Below are positions 1 through 8,110 of a stretch of DNA of 35,109 nucleotides, piece after piece. The number at the start of each line of letters is the position of its first letter. The first letter of the stretch is position 1. Source of the stretch: Oribacterium sp. (GTDB lineage Bacteria > Bacillota_A > Clostridia > Lachnospirales > Lachnospiraceae); assembly GCA_017940955.1 (NCBI GenBank), contig JAGAXP010000251.1:1-35109 (forward strand), written 5' to 3'. The notes under the pieces were generated by a model, which ran no database searches, had not been told where the DNA came from, and saw nothing but the letters and a program-made list of their open reading frames with translations. A program made the position numbers and the translations under genes.

Positions 1-471
1 GATCTTTGTTGTCATGCTGTCGCAATACTGGTTCCAGTCCTGATCTGTAAGGTCAAGTCCGTACTCAGCGCCAAGTGCGATAACGTCTGTTGTATCAAGG
101 ATAGCCATGGTTGGTGCTGTTCCTGAGCTGTACATGGAAGTAACCTTAGTATAAGGAACCTCACCTGCTCCGCATGCAAGAACCTCAAGGTTGATGCCTG
201 TCTCCTCTGTAAATGTTCCTGCAAGCTCCTCAAGAGCTGTCTGGATCTCACCCTTTGAGTTAAGGATGGTGATTGACTGTCCTGCAAGATCTGATGTATC
301 AGCTGCTGCCTTTGTCTCTCCATCGGCTGCTGCAGCTGTTGTAGCCTCTGCTGCCTTTGTATCGGCAGGTGCCTGTGTCTCCGGTGTTGTGCTGCTTCCG
401 CATGCTGCAAGTGAACTTACCATTGCTGCTGTCATGAGTAATGCAGCCATTTTGTTAATGCTTTTTTTCAT
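1..471 (-). CDS. ABC transporter solute-binding lipoprotein (N-terminal part, cut by window edge)
   Basis: Reading from the ATG at 471 the frame stays open for 157 codons to the window edge, so the C-terminus is missing. The product begins with a lipoprotein signal: MKKS start, hydrophobic core and lipobox LAAC with the acceptor Cys at residue 24. A Thr/Ala-rich linker follows (about 27-60), then a fold typical of family 1 extracellular sugar-binding proteins (SITILNSKGEIQTALEELA, later SSGTAPTMAILDTTDV). In this family the lipid-anchored protein captures a sugar outside the membrane and hands it to an ABC permease. An AGGAG ribosome site lies just upstream (about 478-483), with a strong promoter at 547-575 and an operator-like dyad between them. 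The neighbouring phosphorylase and kinase suggest a sucrose-type substrate, but that is inference. The permease genes would lie beyond base 1. Confidence 0.8.
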   Translation of the reverse strand, partial: MKKSINKMAALLMTAAMVSSLAACGSSTTPETQAPADTKAAEATTAAAADGETKAAADTSDLAGQSITILNSKGEIQTALEELAGTFTEETGINLEVLACGAGEVPYTKVTSMYSSGTAPTMAILDTTDVIALGAEYGLDLTDQDWNQYCDSMTTKI

Positions 472-516
472 GATATTCTCCTCTTATTTAAAAATAACCT
501 GTTTAATGTCAGCTTC

Positions 517-532
517 TGTCAACCGCTTGACA
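517..532 (-). promoter_or_regulatory. Putative LacI-family operator upstream of the binding-protein gene
   Basis: On the minus strand the sequence is TGTCAAGCGGTTGACA, a dyad with TGTCAA/TTGACA arms. It lies just downstream of the predicted transcription start, where a bound repressor would block elongation. The copy upstream of the kinase (3631-3646, plus strand) differs at one base: TGTTAAGCGGTTGACA. The form resembles LacI/GalR operators; the regulator is not in the window. Confidence 0.55.
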
Positions 533-546
533 CTTGATGTGTTTTG

Positions 547-575
547 AATATAACGCTATTCACAATTTCTGTCAA
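547..575 (-). promoter_or_regulatory. SigmaA-type promoter for the binding-protein gene
   Basis: On the minus strand there is a perfect -35 TTGACA (570-575), a 17-base spacer and a -10 TATATT (547-552). Transcription would start near 540, giving a leader of about 70 bases that contains the operator-like dyad. A second dyad, AACATA-N8-TATGTT (582-601), sits just upstream of the -35; a similar one occurs upstream of the kinase gene. Confidence 0.7.
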
Positions 576-718
576 TCGGATAACATAATTTTGTGTATGT
601 TGTGCAATAATCAAGTCCATTTTTTGTGCGATTTTTTGTATAAAAATGCCGTCATCCCTGAACTTTAAGGATAACGGCTTTTCAAAATGTCAATACTCTA
701 TATGCACTTTTCGGCATG

Positions 719-2383
719 TTACGCTGTTGTGATTCCGTAGCTATAGTCCTCGAAATCTACCTTCAGGCTTGCAGTGTGTCCCTGGTTCTTCCAGGTCATG
801 GTCATCTTTGTGCCATCGGTCTCAACCTTGAACTCGGCATCAAAGGAGAAGGCAGGGAAGGTGTTACGGAATCTGAGGAGCTCAATCTGCTTTGAAACCA
901 CATCAGATGCAAGTCTCTTCTCCATCTCTTCGGGAGAAAGGTTTGTACGGTTGATCTCCTTGTGTCCTGCGGCACCGGCGCGCTTAACCGCCTCATGGTC
1001 ATTCTTTCCCGCAAAGAGGTCAAGATACCATACCTGAGGCTTACCCGGCATAAACATCTGGATAGCACGGGCAAGGAGCATCTTCTTATCGTCCTCGCCA
1101 AGAGCGCTGTAGTATGTAGCATTAACCTGATAATACATGTTCTTCTTGCCGTGAAGATCCTTTACGAGACCGCCTCTTCCCACGATGGTATCGATAAGGT
1201 TCTGGATCTCCTCCTCAGGAAGAAGTCCCTTAAGGTCAAGAAGAGGGATTCCGTCATGGCAGCCCAGCATGTTGACTGTACGGATCTTGTCATTAACGAT
1301 TTCCTCAGCCCAGCGTGCCAGATCCTTGCCGCTCTTCTTCTCCATGGCGTCGATAAGGAGACCCGGAAGGAAGAAGTCGTAGGTCATGTAGCCCATGTCG
1401 GCAACCTTCTTGTATACCTTCTCGCCGTAGCTTGCGTGGATCTCAGGAAGAAGTGTCACATGATACTTGTCAGCAAGCTCGCGAACCTTTGAAAGAAGAT
1501 CCCAGGTGTCGGGCTCGTTCATAAAGTTCTTCTTGCCCGGCTCCTTCGGAGCATAAGCAAAGGCATCGAGACGAACGATGGAAGCACCGTAGCCCGAAAG
1601 AGCCTTGAGAGTATTGTCATAATGCTCCCACACAAGATCTGACTTAACATTGAGATCCATCTGTCCTAAGTACTTGCGGTTTGACTCGAGGTAGTCGATA
1701 ACCTTATCTCTGTACTCTTCAAAACCGGTGAAGTCAATCTCAGCGGGCTTCTTGCCTGCGCCGAGCTCAGCATTAACCTTCTCGCAGATGCGCTCTGCCG
1801 CAAGGTACTGGATGTCCATGGCACCCATTAAGTCCATGGCATCGGGGCGCTTGTAGATAACCTCCTGATAGAAGGTGTTCCAGTAAGGCACGTCCTTACC
1901 ATCGGGCATACGGACCATAAGGATGGGAAGGCCCGGCTTACGGAAGAACATGTCCTTGATGTACTCATCGTCAGGCTGGATATAGCCCTCCTCTGTCATC
2001 TGACCCTTGCCCTCCCAGAACTTGTTCCAGTTGATGAAGAAGTCAGCGTACTTTGAGTTCTCTCCGTTCCTGATGAGATCCTGGAACTGAGGCGAAAGAA
2101 CTGAAGCGTGATTAAGGATGAAGTCCAGCTTCAGGTTAATGCCCAGGGCGCGAAGTCTCTCAAGGTCCTGTTCGCTGCCCATTTCGCGATTGATATCGTA
2201 ATCTATAACAGAAAATCCACGGTCCAGATCAGTATTGAAGATGCTCGGAAGGATGTAGAAAGACTGGAAGCTGTCTTCCATCTCCGGCTTCTCCAGGAAG
2301 CCTACTACGTCGCTGAGTCTGCCGCCCATGCTGTCGGGGTAGGCATTGAGCATAGGGCCGTTATCGGTGTAATGTTTCTCCAT
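719..2383 (-). CDS. GH13_18 sucrose-phosphorylase-like enzyme (possibly sucrose 6F-phosphate phosphorylase)
   Basis: The 554-residue protein has the GH13 subfamily 18 layout: N-terminal motif LNAYPDSMGGRLSD (12-25), catalytic nucleophile Asp273 in VRLDAFAY, acid/base Glu314 in LLPEIHASY, and transition-state Asp377 in GCHDGIP. Family members cleave an alpha-glucoside such as sucrose with phosphate, giving glucose 1-phosphate. Characterised sucrose phosphorylases are nearer 500 residues; longer members include glucosylglycerate and sucrose 6F-phosphate phosphorylases. The upstream P-loop kinase resembles the sucrose-kinase part of gut AgaSK enzymes, which would favour sucrose 6F-phosphate as substrate; this is inference. 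No signal peptide is visible, so it is cytoplasmic. The gene follows the kinase in the same direction after a gap of about 170 bases filled with REP-like repeats. The family assignment is firm; the exact substrate is not. Confidence 0.85.
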   Translation of the reverse strand: MEKHYTDNGPMLNAYPDSMGGRLSDVVGFLEKPEMEDSFQSFYILPSIFNTDLDRGFSVIDYDINREMGSEQDLERLRALGINLKLDFILNHASVLSPQFQDLIRNGENSKYADFFINWNKFWEGKGQMTEEGYIQPDDEYIKDMFFRKPGLPILMVRMPDGKDVPYWNTFYQEVIYKRPDAMDLMGAMDIQYLAAERICEKVNAELGAGKKPAEIDFTGFEEYRDKVIDYLESNRKYLGQMDLNVKSDLVWEHYDNTLKALSGYGASIVRLDAFAYAPKEPGKKNFMNEPDTWDLLSKVRELADKYHVTLLPEIHASYGEKVYKKVADMGYMTYDFFLPGLLIDAMEKKSGKDLARWAEEIVNDKIRTVNMLGCHDGIPLLDLKGLLPEEEIQNLIDTIVGRGGLVKDLHGKKNMYYQVNATYYSALGEDDKKMLLARAIQMFMPGKPQVWYLDLFAGKNDHEAVKRAGAAGHKEINRTNLSPEEMEKRLASDVVSKQIELLRFRNTFPAFSFDAEFKVETDGTKMTMTWKNQGHTASLKVDFEDYSYGITTA

Positions 2384-2416
2384 TTATATAAACTCCTCTT
2401 ATAATTCATCGGTTAT

Positions 2417-2553
2417 CCACCGGGGACGGTTCTCCACGGCAGGGACGGTTATCCCCGGCAGGGACGATTCTCTCCAGTAGGTACGGTTATCCCCGGCAGG
2501 GACTGTTCTCTCCGGTAGGGACGGTTCTCCCCGGTGGCTCGTCCCCGGTGGTA
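2417..2553. repeat. REP-like tandem repeats (about six GGGACGGTT units) between kinase and phosphorylase genes
   Basis: Degenerate GC-rich units of about 17-21 bases repeat through the gap, each with a core close to GGCAGGGACGGTTATCC or GGGGACGGTTCTCC. Starts of the units are near 2417, 2434, 2453, 2474, 2491 and 2512, with two partial CCCCGGTGG ends after 2529. The same GGGGACGG core recurs at 11047, 13059 and 30275. It resembles the repeats often found near REP-associated tyrosine transposases, but no transposase is in this window. Confidence 0.7.
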
Positions 2554-2557
2554 TGTT

Positions 2558-3541
2558 TTAGAACTGGTCTTTCATCAGCTCTGTGTACTCGTCAAAGCTT
2601 ATAAGGTTGCCGTTCTTCGCGCAGATGATGCCGGCCTTGTGTGCCTGGTCATGAAGCTTTCTCTGCTCAATCTCGAGAACCATTGTGGTGAATGCGCTGT
2701 CAGTCTTACCGTCGCGGTTTCTGGATCTTCTGTGGGCCAATGTCTCTGCCGGTGTGCTGTTGAGAAGTACCGGAATGTCCACGCCCTGAAGGAAATCACT
2801 GTTGCCGTGAGTCCACTCGATAATGAGGATCTGCTTGTCCTTAACACTAACCTCATCGTACCAGAGGCTGGCCGCATCTCTGCCCATGCGCTTAAGCCAG
2901 AGACTCTCAGCTCCGTCCTTGAAAGCGCTGATGATGGTGCTTACCTCATCAAAATCTGTCTCGTTTGGTGTTCCGAGATAGCCTGCGAGACCCTTACGGC
3001 CTGCCGCAAGATATGACTCAAACCATACATTTCCATCAAGATGGGACTTGTCTGCATCTGTGTCCTCCTGCTGCCACTGACGTACCTCCTTGAAAAGGGC
3101 GTCTGTGTAGTCGCCGGCATCGATCATGCCTCTTACTGCGCTCTCACGGAAAATGTGAAGACGCTCGGCATCATTGTACATGGGGATGCGGTGAGGATAG
3201 TTATCGCCTGAAAGGATGTAGGCACCGATGCCTGACTGTTCAAAGAACCATCCAAGTACGGAAGCAATCTCTGACTTTCCTACTCCGGAACCACCGCAAA
3301 CGCTGATAACTGCACGCTGGTAAGGATTCTCCTTTATCTTCTTTGCAAGCTTCTCGGCAAGAGCCGGGAAAATAACATTTGCCTTTGCTATGTGGGACTC
3401 GTCGATCTCGATCTTGTCTCCAGGCATATCCCCGTAAGGAATATCTGAAGGAACTTCCTTAGTCTCCCAGGGAAGAACGCTCATGAGCTTCTCTTCGAAA
3501 TCTGTTGTTGGTGTATTGATTTTATCGTAATTTTTATTCAT
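2558..3541 (-). CDS. P-loop kinase of the uridine-kinase fold, possibly a sucrose kinase (AgaSK-like)
   Basis: The protein (327 residues from the chosen start) carries a Walker A motif, CGGSGVGKSEIASVLG, near residues 80-95, followed by the SGDNYPHRIP loop expected of uridine/phosphoribulokinase-type enzymes and a hydrophobic strand ILIIEWTHG. I chose the ATG at 3541 because a GGAG ribosome site sits six bases before it; an in-frame ATG at 3553 lacks one. The domain resembles my recollection of the C-terminal kinase part of the alpha-galactosidase/sucrose kinase AgaSK, which phosphorylates sucrose; here it would be a stand-alone protein. Co-direction with a sucrose-phosphorylase-like gene and an operator shared with a sugar-binding-protein gene support a sugar-kinase role. 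Automated annotation may call it uridine or adenylylsulfate kinase. The fold is secure, the substrate is inferred. Confidence 0.6.
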   Translation of the reverse strand: MNKNYDKINTPTTDFEEKLMSVLPWETKEVPSDIPYGDMPGDKIEIDESHIAKANVIFPALAEKLAKKIKENPYQRAVISVCGGSGVGKSEIASVLGWFFEQSGIGAYILSGDNYPHRIPMYNDAERLHIFRESAVRGMIDAGDYTDALFKEVRQWQQEDTDADKSHLDGNVWFESYLAAGRKGLAGYLGTPNETDFDEVSTIISAFKDGAESLWLKRMGRDAASLWYDEVSVKDKQILIIEWTHGNSDFLQGVDIPVLLNSTPAETLAHRRSRNRDGKTDSAFTTMVLEIEQRKLHDQAHKAGIICAKNGNLISFDEYTELMKDQF

Positions 3542-3554
3542 ATTGATCTCCATT

Positions 3555-3636
3555 CCGCCGCTTTCATCCGGCGGTACAAATAGTGATGAAAAATACTATT
3601 TGCACTATTTTCGTTAACATATCATAAATATGTTAA
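3555..3636 (-). promoter_or_regulatory. Leader/control region of the kinase gene with three dyads
   Basis: Three inverted repeats lie between the kinase start and the operator-like site: a GC hairpin just upstream of the ribosome site (about 3555-3574, arms CCGCC/GGCGG), AAATAGT...ACTATTT (3578-3601), and TTAACATAT-N5-ATATGTTAA (3614-3636). The last resembles the AACATA...TATGTT dyad at 582-601. No convincing -35/-10 pair was found here. Confidence 0.45.
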
Positions 3637-3646
3637 GCGGTTGACA
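3631..3646 (+). promoter_or_regulatory. Putative LacI-family operator upstream of the kinase gene
   Basis: TGTTAAGCGGTTGACA differs by one base from the dyad downstream of the binding-protein promoter (517-532). It lies about 90 bases before the kinase start. Its presence at both genes suggests one repressor controls uptake and catabolism. Confidence 0.55.
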
Positions 3647-4001
3647 CATCTACGTTAACAAATTCTCAATCATCTGTAAAGTGATTTCTTGACTTTATAT
3701 TTTGTTTATACTTTTTAGACTTCTTTTAGGTGTGAGACATATTTCAGTCACAAAGCTCCGCTATTATATACACAGTTACAAAAAAAGATGTAACACAAAA
3801 AAGCTTTTCATACTCATACTCCGGAGATGTAATACAACTCCGGAGCCCCCTTCAGAAACAACGGTCGATAATGTGTATGAGAAGAACGGTTTGTAAAATA
3901 TCGTTCCTTTCAAGCATGACCGTTTCAAATATACTTAGTAAGAGTTCCGATTACCCCCTTCAAAGAACTCTTGACATACAAAAATAAGAATAGACATTGA
4001 G
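3647..4001. other. Intergenic region without a supported gene
   Basis: No coding region is supported here. Visible structures are a pair of self-complementary CTCCGGAG blocks around 3821-3847 and an inverted repeat AAGAGTTC...GAACTCTT near 3951-3974. A short plus-strand reading frame (3702-3896) has no ribosome site and no recognisable composition, so it is not called. The region separates the divergently ordered end of the hyd operon from the start of the sugar genes. Confidence 0.5.
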
Positions 4002-4045
4002 AAGACCCCATCGAAGCGTAAAAGCTCCGGTGGGGTCTTTGGTTT
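4002..4045. terminator. Hairpin downstream of hydG, probable terminator
   Basis: The arms AAGACCCCA (4002-4010) and TGGGGTCTT (4031-4039) form a 9-bp stem. The T-rich tail (TTTGGTTTT) is on the plus strand, while the hydG transcript comes from the minus strand and has only a weak tail, so the direction of termination is uncertain. Confidence 0.5.
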
Positions 4046-4055
4046 TAGGAATTTA

Positions 4056-5504
4056 TCAGAACCTGAAATCTCTCCTGTTGGAATTCCTGATCTCCTTTAT
4101 ATTCTCCTCAGCGATGGTTCTCACCTTTTCGGCAGGGATCTTCTTAAGCTCTTCCTCGATCATCCTGTAACCCTTTTCCTTTGTCTCAGGGCTTGCATAG
4201 TCTTCGAGATACTCCGCAAGAGTCATAAGGGCATTGGGGTGGCAGCAGTTAAGGATCTGTCCATTCTTGCAAAGCGCCATGAATCGATCTCCGGTTCTGC
4301 CGGCGCGGTAGCAGGCTGTGCAGAAGGAAGGAATGTGTCCGGAATCCATAAGCCAGCTCACAACCTCATCCAGAGTTCTCTGATCCGAAACATCGAACTG
4401 CTCCGTGTCATGAGGACGCTCTTCCTCGGTGTAGCCGCCAACAGAAGTTCTGGAACCACCGGAAACCTGCGAAATTCCCACTCTCAGAAGCTTCTCACGC
4501 ACCGACGCAGTCTCTCTTGTGGAGATGATCATTCCGGTATAAGGCACTGCCAGGCGGATGCAGGCCGCAATTTTTGTAAATATCTCATCGCTGATTCCAT
4601 TATCAAACATGTCAGGGTCAATGTCGTCGGCCTTCTTCACTCTCGGAACACTGATGGTATGCGGACCAACCCCATGAACCGCCTCAAGGTGCTCGGCATG
4701 CATGATAAGTCCCGCAAACTCATATTTATACATCTCAAGGCCGAAAAGCACACCAAGTCCCACATCATCGATGCCCCCCTCCATGGCGCGGTCCATTGCC
4801 TCTGTGTGATAAGCGTAATCATGCTTTGGTCCAGTAGGATGAAGTGTCTCATAGCTCTTCTTGTGGTAAGTCTCCTGGAACAGAATATAGGTTCCGATAC
4901 CTGCCTCCTTGAGCTTTCTGTAATTCTCAACCGTAGTTGCTGCGATGTTGACATTAACACGGCGAATGTCTCCGTTTTTGTGATGTACCCCGTAGATAGT
5001 GTTAATGCATTCGAGAATGTACTCGATGGGATTGTTCACCGGATCCTCTCCGGCCTCAATGGCGAGACGCTTGTGACCCATATCCTGGAGGGCAATGACT
5101 TCAGCCCGCACCTCTTCCTGTGTGAGCTTCTTTCTACTGATATGCTTGTTCTTCAGATGATACGGGCAGTAGAGACATCCGTTGACGCAGTAATTGGAAA
5201 GGTAAAGGGGCGCAAAAAGCACGATTCTGTTACCGTAGAATGCAAGCTTTATCTCCTCTGCGATCTCATACATTTTCTCGATCTTGTCGGGAAGCTCGGT
5301 GGCAAGAAGCACAGATGCCTCACGGTGACTAAGGCCTGCGCAGGTGCAGCCGTTTCCGTTCTTCACGGGTCTTGCCTTCTCAAGAATGCTGTCGATAAGC
5401 TCGGCATCATTCTTGTGTGCCTCCGCATATTCCAGGGTTGCGAGGATTTCCTCGTCGTTGATGAATTCCTCTGCTTTAAGTGATTTTGGGTTGTAAACAG
5501 CCAT
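4056..5504 (-). CDS. hydG: [FeFe]-hydrogenase maturase HydG (radical SAM tyrosine lyase)
   Basis: HydG cleaves tyrosine to p-cresol, CO and cyanide and delivers an Fe(CO)2CN unit for the hydrogenase H-cluster. The 482-residue protein has the radical SAM cluster motif CVNGCLYC (Cys106, 110, 113) and the HydG-specific C-terminal cluster motif CX2CX22C (Cys395, 398, 421). Length fits the family (about 470). The C-terminal motif separates it from the related thiamin enzyme ThiH. It is the last gene of hydF-hydE-hydG, 15 bases after hydE, and the intact hydE/hydF neighbours confirm the role. A hairpin follows its stop. The hydrogenase structural gene is not in the window. Confidence 0.95.
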   Translation of the reverse strand: MAVYNPKSLKAEEFINDEEILATLEYAEAHKNDAELIDSILEKARPVKNGNGCTCAGLSHREASVLLATELPDKIEKMYEIAEEIKLAFYGNRIVLFAPLYLSNYCVNGCLYCPYHLKNKHISRKKLTQEEVRAEVIALQDMGHKRLAIEAGEDPVNNPIEYILECINTIYGVHHKNGDIRRVNVNIAATTVENYRKLKEAGIGTYILFQETYHKKSYETLHPTGPKHDYAYHTEAMDRAMEGGIDDVGLGVLFGLEMYKYEFAGLIMHAEHLEAVHGVGPHTISVPRVKKADDIDPDMFDNGISDEIFTKIAACIRLAVPYTGMIISTRETASVREKLLRVGISQVSGGSRTSVGGYTEEERPHDTEQFDVSDQRTLDEVVSWLMDSGHIPSFCTACYRAGRTGDRFMALCKNGQILNCCHPNALMTLAEYLEDYASPETKEKGYRMIEEELKKIPAEKVRTIAEENIKEIRNSNRRDFRF

Positions 5505-5519
5505 GATTGTTTCTCCTTT

Positions 5520-6554
5520 TTATTTCTTCTCAACTACTTTATATCCAATTTTTTCGATCCTCTGTTTCAAATCCGCCAGATTCTCCGCAGCCTCTGCGTC
5601 TGTGGCAAGCTTTCCGTCATACAGAAGATATTTGCTCCGTACATTTTGAGGTGACAGATTCGGCATGACAACATTGGCACCGGAAAGGATACCCTTTTCT
5701 CGCCCCTCCGGGTCCAGGGTCCCGAGAGCCGTTGTGGCGGGCAGAAGCACCTTCGGGCAAATGATCCGGATCAAAGACAACAGGAAGCAGGTGAGCTCCA
5801 CAGATCCCGCGCTGTATTCCGAAAACGGAGTGCCATGGTGGGGGATAAAGGGGCCTATCCCGCACATTTCCGGCTGGAACTCTTCCAGAAATTTGAGGTC
5901 TGCCGCAAGATTTTCCGTAGTCTGATACGGCGACCCCACCATAAATCCGGCACCGGTCTGAAAGCCCAGCTCCTTAAGCGCCATTAGGCACTCCATGCGA
6001 TGCTCAAAACTCATCTCCGGCGGATGCAGCTTCCGATAATGCTCCCGATCCGCAGTCTCGTGCCTAAGAAGATACCTGTCCGCTCCCGCCGCACGTAACC
6101 TCTCAAAGCTTTCCCGGCCTCTCTCACCAAGGGACAGGGTCACAGCACAGTCGGGATACCTTTTCTTTAGCTGCCTTATAAGCTTTTCCAGCCTTTCATC
6201 CGTATACCAGGCGTCCTCGCCTCCCTGAAGGACGAAGGTTTTGAAACCAAGTCTGTAGCCGGTTTCCGCTGCAGAGAGAATCTCCTTTTCGCTCAGTCTG
6301 TACCGTTCCGCGCACCAGTTGCTCTTTCTGATACCGCAGTACAGACAGTCATTTTTGCAAATGTTACTGACCTCGATGAGCCCGCGGATCAGGACTTCAT
6401 TGCCATAGGTTTCTTTTCTGATACATACCGCATGTTCTCGCAAGAACTCTGTAGTCTCAGAGTCTCTGTGTTCTATGAGATATGCATATTCCTCTGCCTT
6501 GAGCTTACGGGTTTCCAAGAGCTTACACGCAAGCTCATTAATATAATTATCCAT
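5520..6554 (-). CDS. hydE: [FeFe]-hydrogenase maturase HydE (radical SAM)
   Basis: HydE is a radical SAM enzyme that acts in H-cluster assembly, on the pathway to the dithiomethylamine bridge and the binuclear iron precursor. The 344-residue protein carries the cluster motif CKNDCLYC (Cys66, 70, 73) followed by GIRKSNW and the BATS-like C-terminal half typical of HydE/BioB relatives. Length matches the family. The ATG at 6554 overlaps the last eight bases of hydF, so translation of the two is probably coupled. The placement between hydF and hydG separates it from biotin synthase or PylB. Confidence 0.94.
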   Translation of the reverse strand: MDNYINELACKLLETRKLKAEEYAYLIEHRDSETTEFLREHAVCIRKETYGNEVLIRGLIEVSNICKNDCLYCGIRKSNWCAERYRLSEKEILSAAETGYRLGFKTFVLQGGEDAWYTDERLEKLIRQLKKRYPDCAVTLSLGERGRESFERLRAAGADRYLLRHETADREHYRKLHPPEMSFEHRMECLMALKELGFQTGAGFMVGSPYQTTENLAADLKFLEEFQPEMCGIGPFIPHHGTPFSEYSAGSVELTCFLLSLIRIICPKVLLPATTALGTLDPEGREKGILSGANVVMPNLSPQNVRSKYLLYDGKLATDAEAAENLADLKQRIEKIGYKVVEKK

Positions 6555-7962
6555 TAAATACTTTGATGCTCCTTTCCAGAATCCCGGTCATCTTCGCAAT
6601 CACGATCCCGTAATTCGTGAAGGGCACCTGCTGATCTTCGGCACACCTCATGCGGTAGCGCATTTCCCTTTCGGTATTCATGCAGCCTCCGCAGTGAATA
6701 ACTGCCGAAAATCCACTGAGATCCTCCGGAAAATCCTTCCCGGAACAGGTCTCTATGCTAATACCCTTCCCGCTGTATTTTCTCAGCCAATTGGGGATCT
6801 TCACCGTTCCGATATCCCCGCATTGCCTGTGGTGTGTGCAGCCCTCCGCCATCAGAATCCGATCCCCGTCCTTAAGGTGGTCCAAAGCCTCAACCGCCTT
6901 TACGGAGCTCTCCAAAGTTCCCTTGTACTTTGCCATCAAAATGGAAAATGAGGTTAATGCTACCTCCTCCGGAACCACACTACTCACATAGGAAAACACC
7001 TGACTGTCGGTAATGACTACATCCGGTTTTCTGCCAAGTCCCGAGAGAGTTTCCTTCAGTTCAGAATCTCTCGTCACAACAACAGTGGCGCCTTTGTCAA
7101 GTGCGCTTCGGATGGCCATCTGCTGAGGCATTATAAGCCTGCCCTTGGGTGCCGCTTTGTCAATGGGGATGACCAGCACTGCAAGTTCGCCCGGACCGAT
7201 GATCCCATCAAGAAGTGATTTTGAGTCTTCATTGTCCTTCAGGAGAGCTCCGATTCTTTCCTTCAGTTCCTCGATTCCGGCTCCTGTTTTGGCACTGACA
7301 TATATGATGTCCTCTTCCGAAGGCTTTACTCTGTCCTTTTCGATGAAGCAAGTCCTTGCTTCTCTTTTTTCGGAATTTATTTCTTCTGAATCCAAAGACC
7401 TCCTCTCACCTGAATCGGCATCTTTAATTTGTATCGCATCGATCTCATGGGATTCCTGACAGTTCAAAGACCTCCTCTCCCCTGAATCGACATCTTTTAT
7501 TTGTATCGCATCGATCTCATGGGATTCCTGACAATCAGCTGCAAAAAAAGCATCTGAAATATCAGCTTTGTTCCAAACCACCAGATACGGTATCTCGTGC
7601 TTTTTGAACATTTCAAGAAGCAGCATGTCTTCCGACCTCATGCCGGTCTCTGCATCCACAACAAGCACCGCAATATCAGTCCGGTTTATGACCTGCCTTG
7701 TTCTCTTTACCCTCAGATCCCCCAGCATTCCTTCATCATCAAAACCCGGAGTATCGATGATAACCACCGGCCCCAGAGGCAGCAGCTCCATCGACTTTGT
7801 AACCGGATCGGTAGTCGTCCCCTTAACTTCGGAAACAACTGCCATATCCTGACCGGTGATACGGTTAACGAGACTGGACTTTCCTGCATTCCTGCATCCA
7901 AAAAAGCCGATATGCAGCCTGTTGGCAGATGCCACCGAATTCATATTTTCCTGTAAACTCAA
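6547..7962 (-). CDS. hydF: [FeFe]-hydrogenase maturation GTPase/scaffold HydF with internal duplication
   Basis: HydF is the GTPase scaffold on which HydE and HydG build the 2Fe precursor before transfer to the hydrogenase. Visible motifs are Walker A GCRNAGKS (22-29), the DTPGFDDEG switch region (about 70-78), NKAD (131-134), and the 4Fe-4S ligand pattern C375-x-H377...H423-C424-x-x-C427, with 45 residues between the two parts. At 471 residues it is longer than usual HydF proteins (about 400-410). Much of the excess is a 24-residue tandem duplication (143-166 and 167-190) in the GTPase domain just after NKAD. The start is a TTG at 7962, supported by AGGAGG five bases upstream; the next in-frame ATG has no such site. 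Upstream lie two terminators and a structured RNA. Confidence 0.94.
   Translation of the reverse strand: MSLQENMNSVASANRLHIGFFGCRNAGKSSLVNRITGQDMAVVSEVKGTTTDPVTKSMELLPLGPVVIIDTPGFDDEGMLGDLRVKRTRQVINRTDIAVLVVDAETGMRSEDMLLLEMFKKHEIPYLVVWNKADISDAFFAADCQESHEIDAIQIKDVDSGERRSLNCQESHEIDAIQIKDADSGERRSLDSEEINSEKREARTCFIEKDRVKPSEEDIIYVSAKTGAGIEELKERIGALLKDNEDSKSLLDGIIGPGELAVLVIPIDKAAPKGRLIMPQQMAIRSALDKGATVVVTRDSELKETLSGLGRKPDVVITDSQVFSYVSSVVPEEVALTSFSILMAKYKGTLESSVKAVEALDHLKDGDRILMAEGCTHHRQCGDIGTVKIPNWLRKYSGKGISIETCSGKDFPEDLSGFSAVIHCGGCMNTEREMRYRMRCAEDQQVPFTNYGIVIAKMTGILERSIKVFNG
7393..7536 (-). repeat. 72-bp tandem duplication inside hydF
   Basis: Unit 7393-7464 is repeated at 7465-7536 with only a few base changes. 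The period is divisible by three, so it adds 24 residues in frame (core SHEIDAIQIKD). The two copies differ at two residues (Asp/Asn and Val/Ala). Confidence 0.9.
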
Positions 7963-8068
7963 CTTTTCCTCCTAAAACACATATGTAAAACGCCCCTACT
8001 TAATACCGCTCTGACACTCATATGTGCCTTTGTGCAAGTAAAACACACACGTGACGACTTTATCGCAT

Positions 8069-8095
8069 AAAAAGAAGGCAGCATAAACCGCCCTC
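8069..8095 (-). terminator. Second terminator upstream of hydF
   Basis: On the minus strand GAGGGCGG and GCTGCCTTC pair around a short loop (8074-8095), with two G-U pairs, and are followed by TTTTT. It stands in tandem with the terminator at 8111-8147, leaving hydF about 110 bases downstream. Confidence 0.6.
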
Positions 8096-8110
8096 TAAAA
8101 AGTATAATAG

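Noticed and set aside
3702..3896. Small plus-strand protein gene
   Set aside because: No ribosome site, no recognisable domain, and it crosses the palindromic CTCCGGAG blocks; composition is like intergenic DNA.
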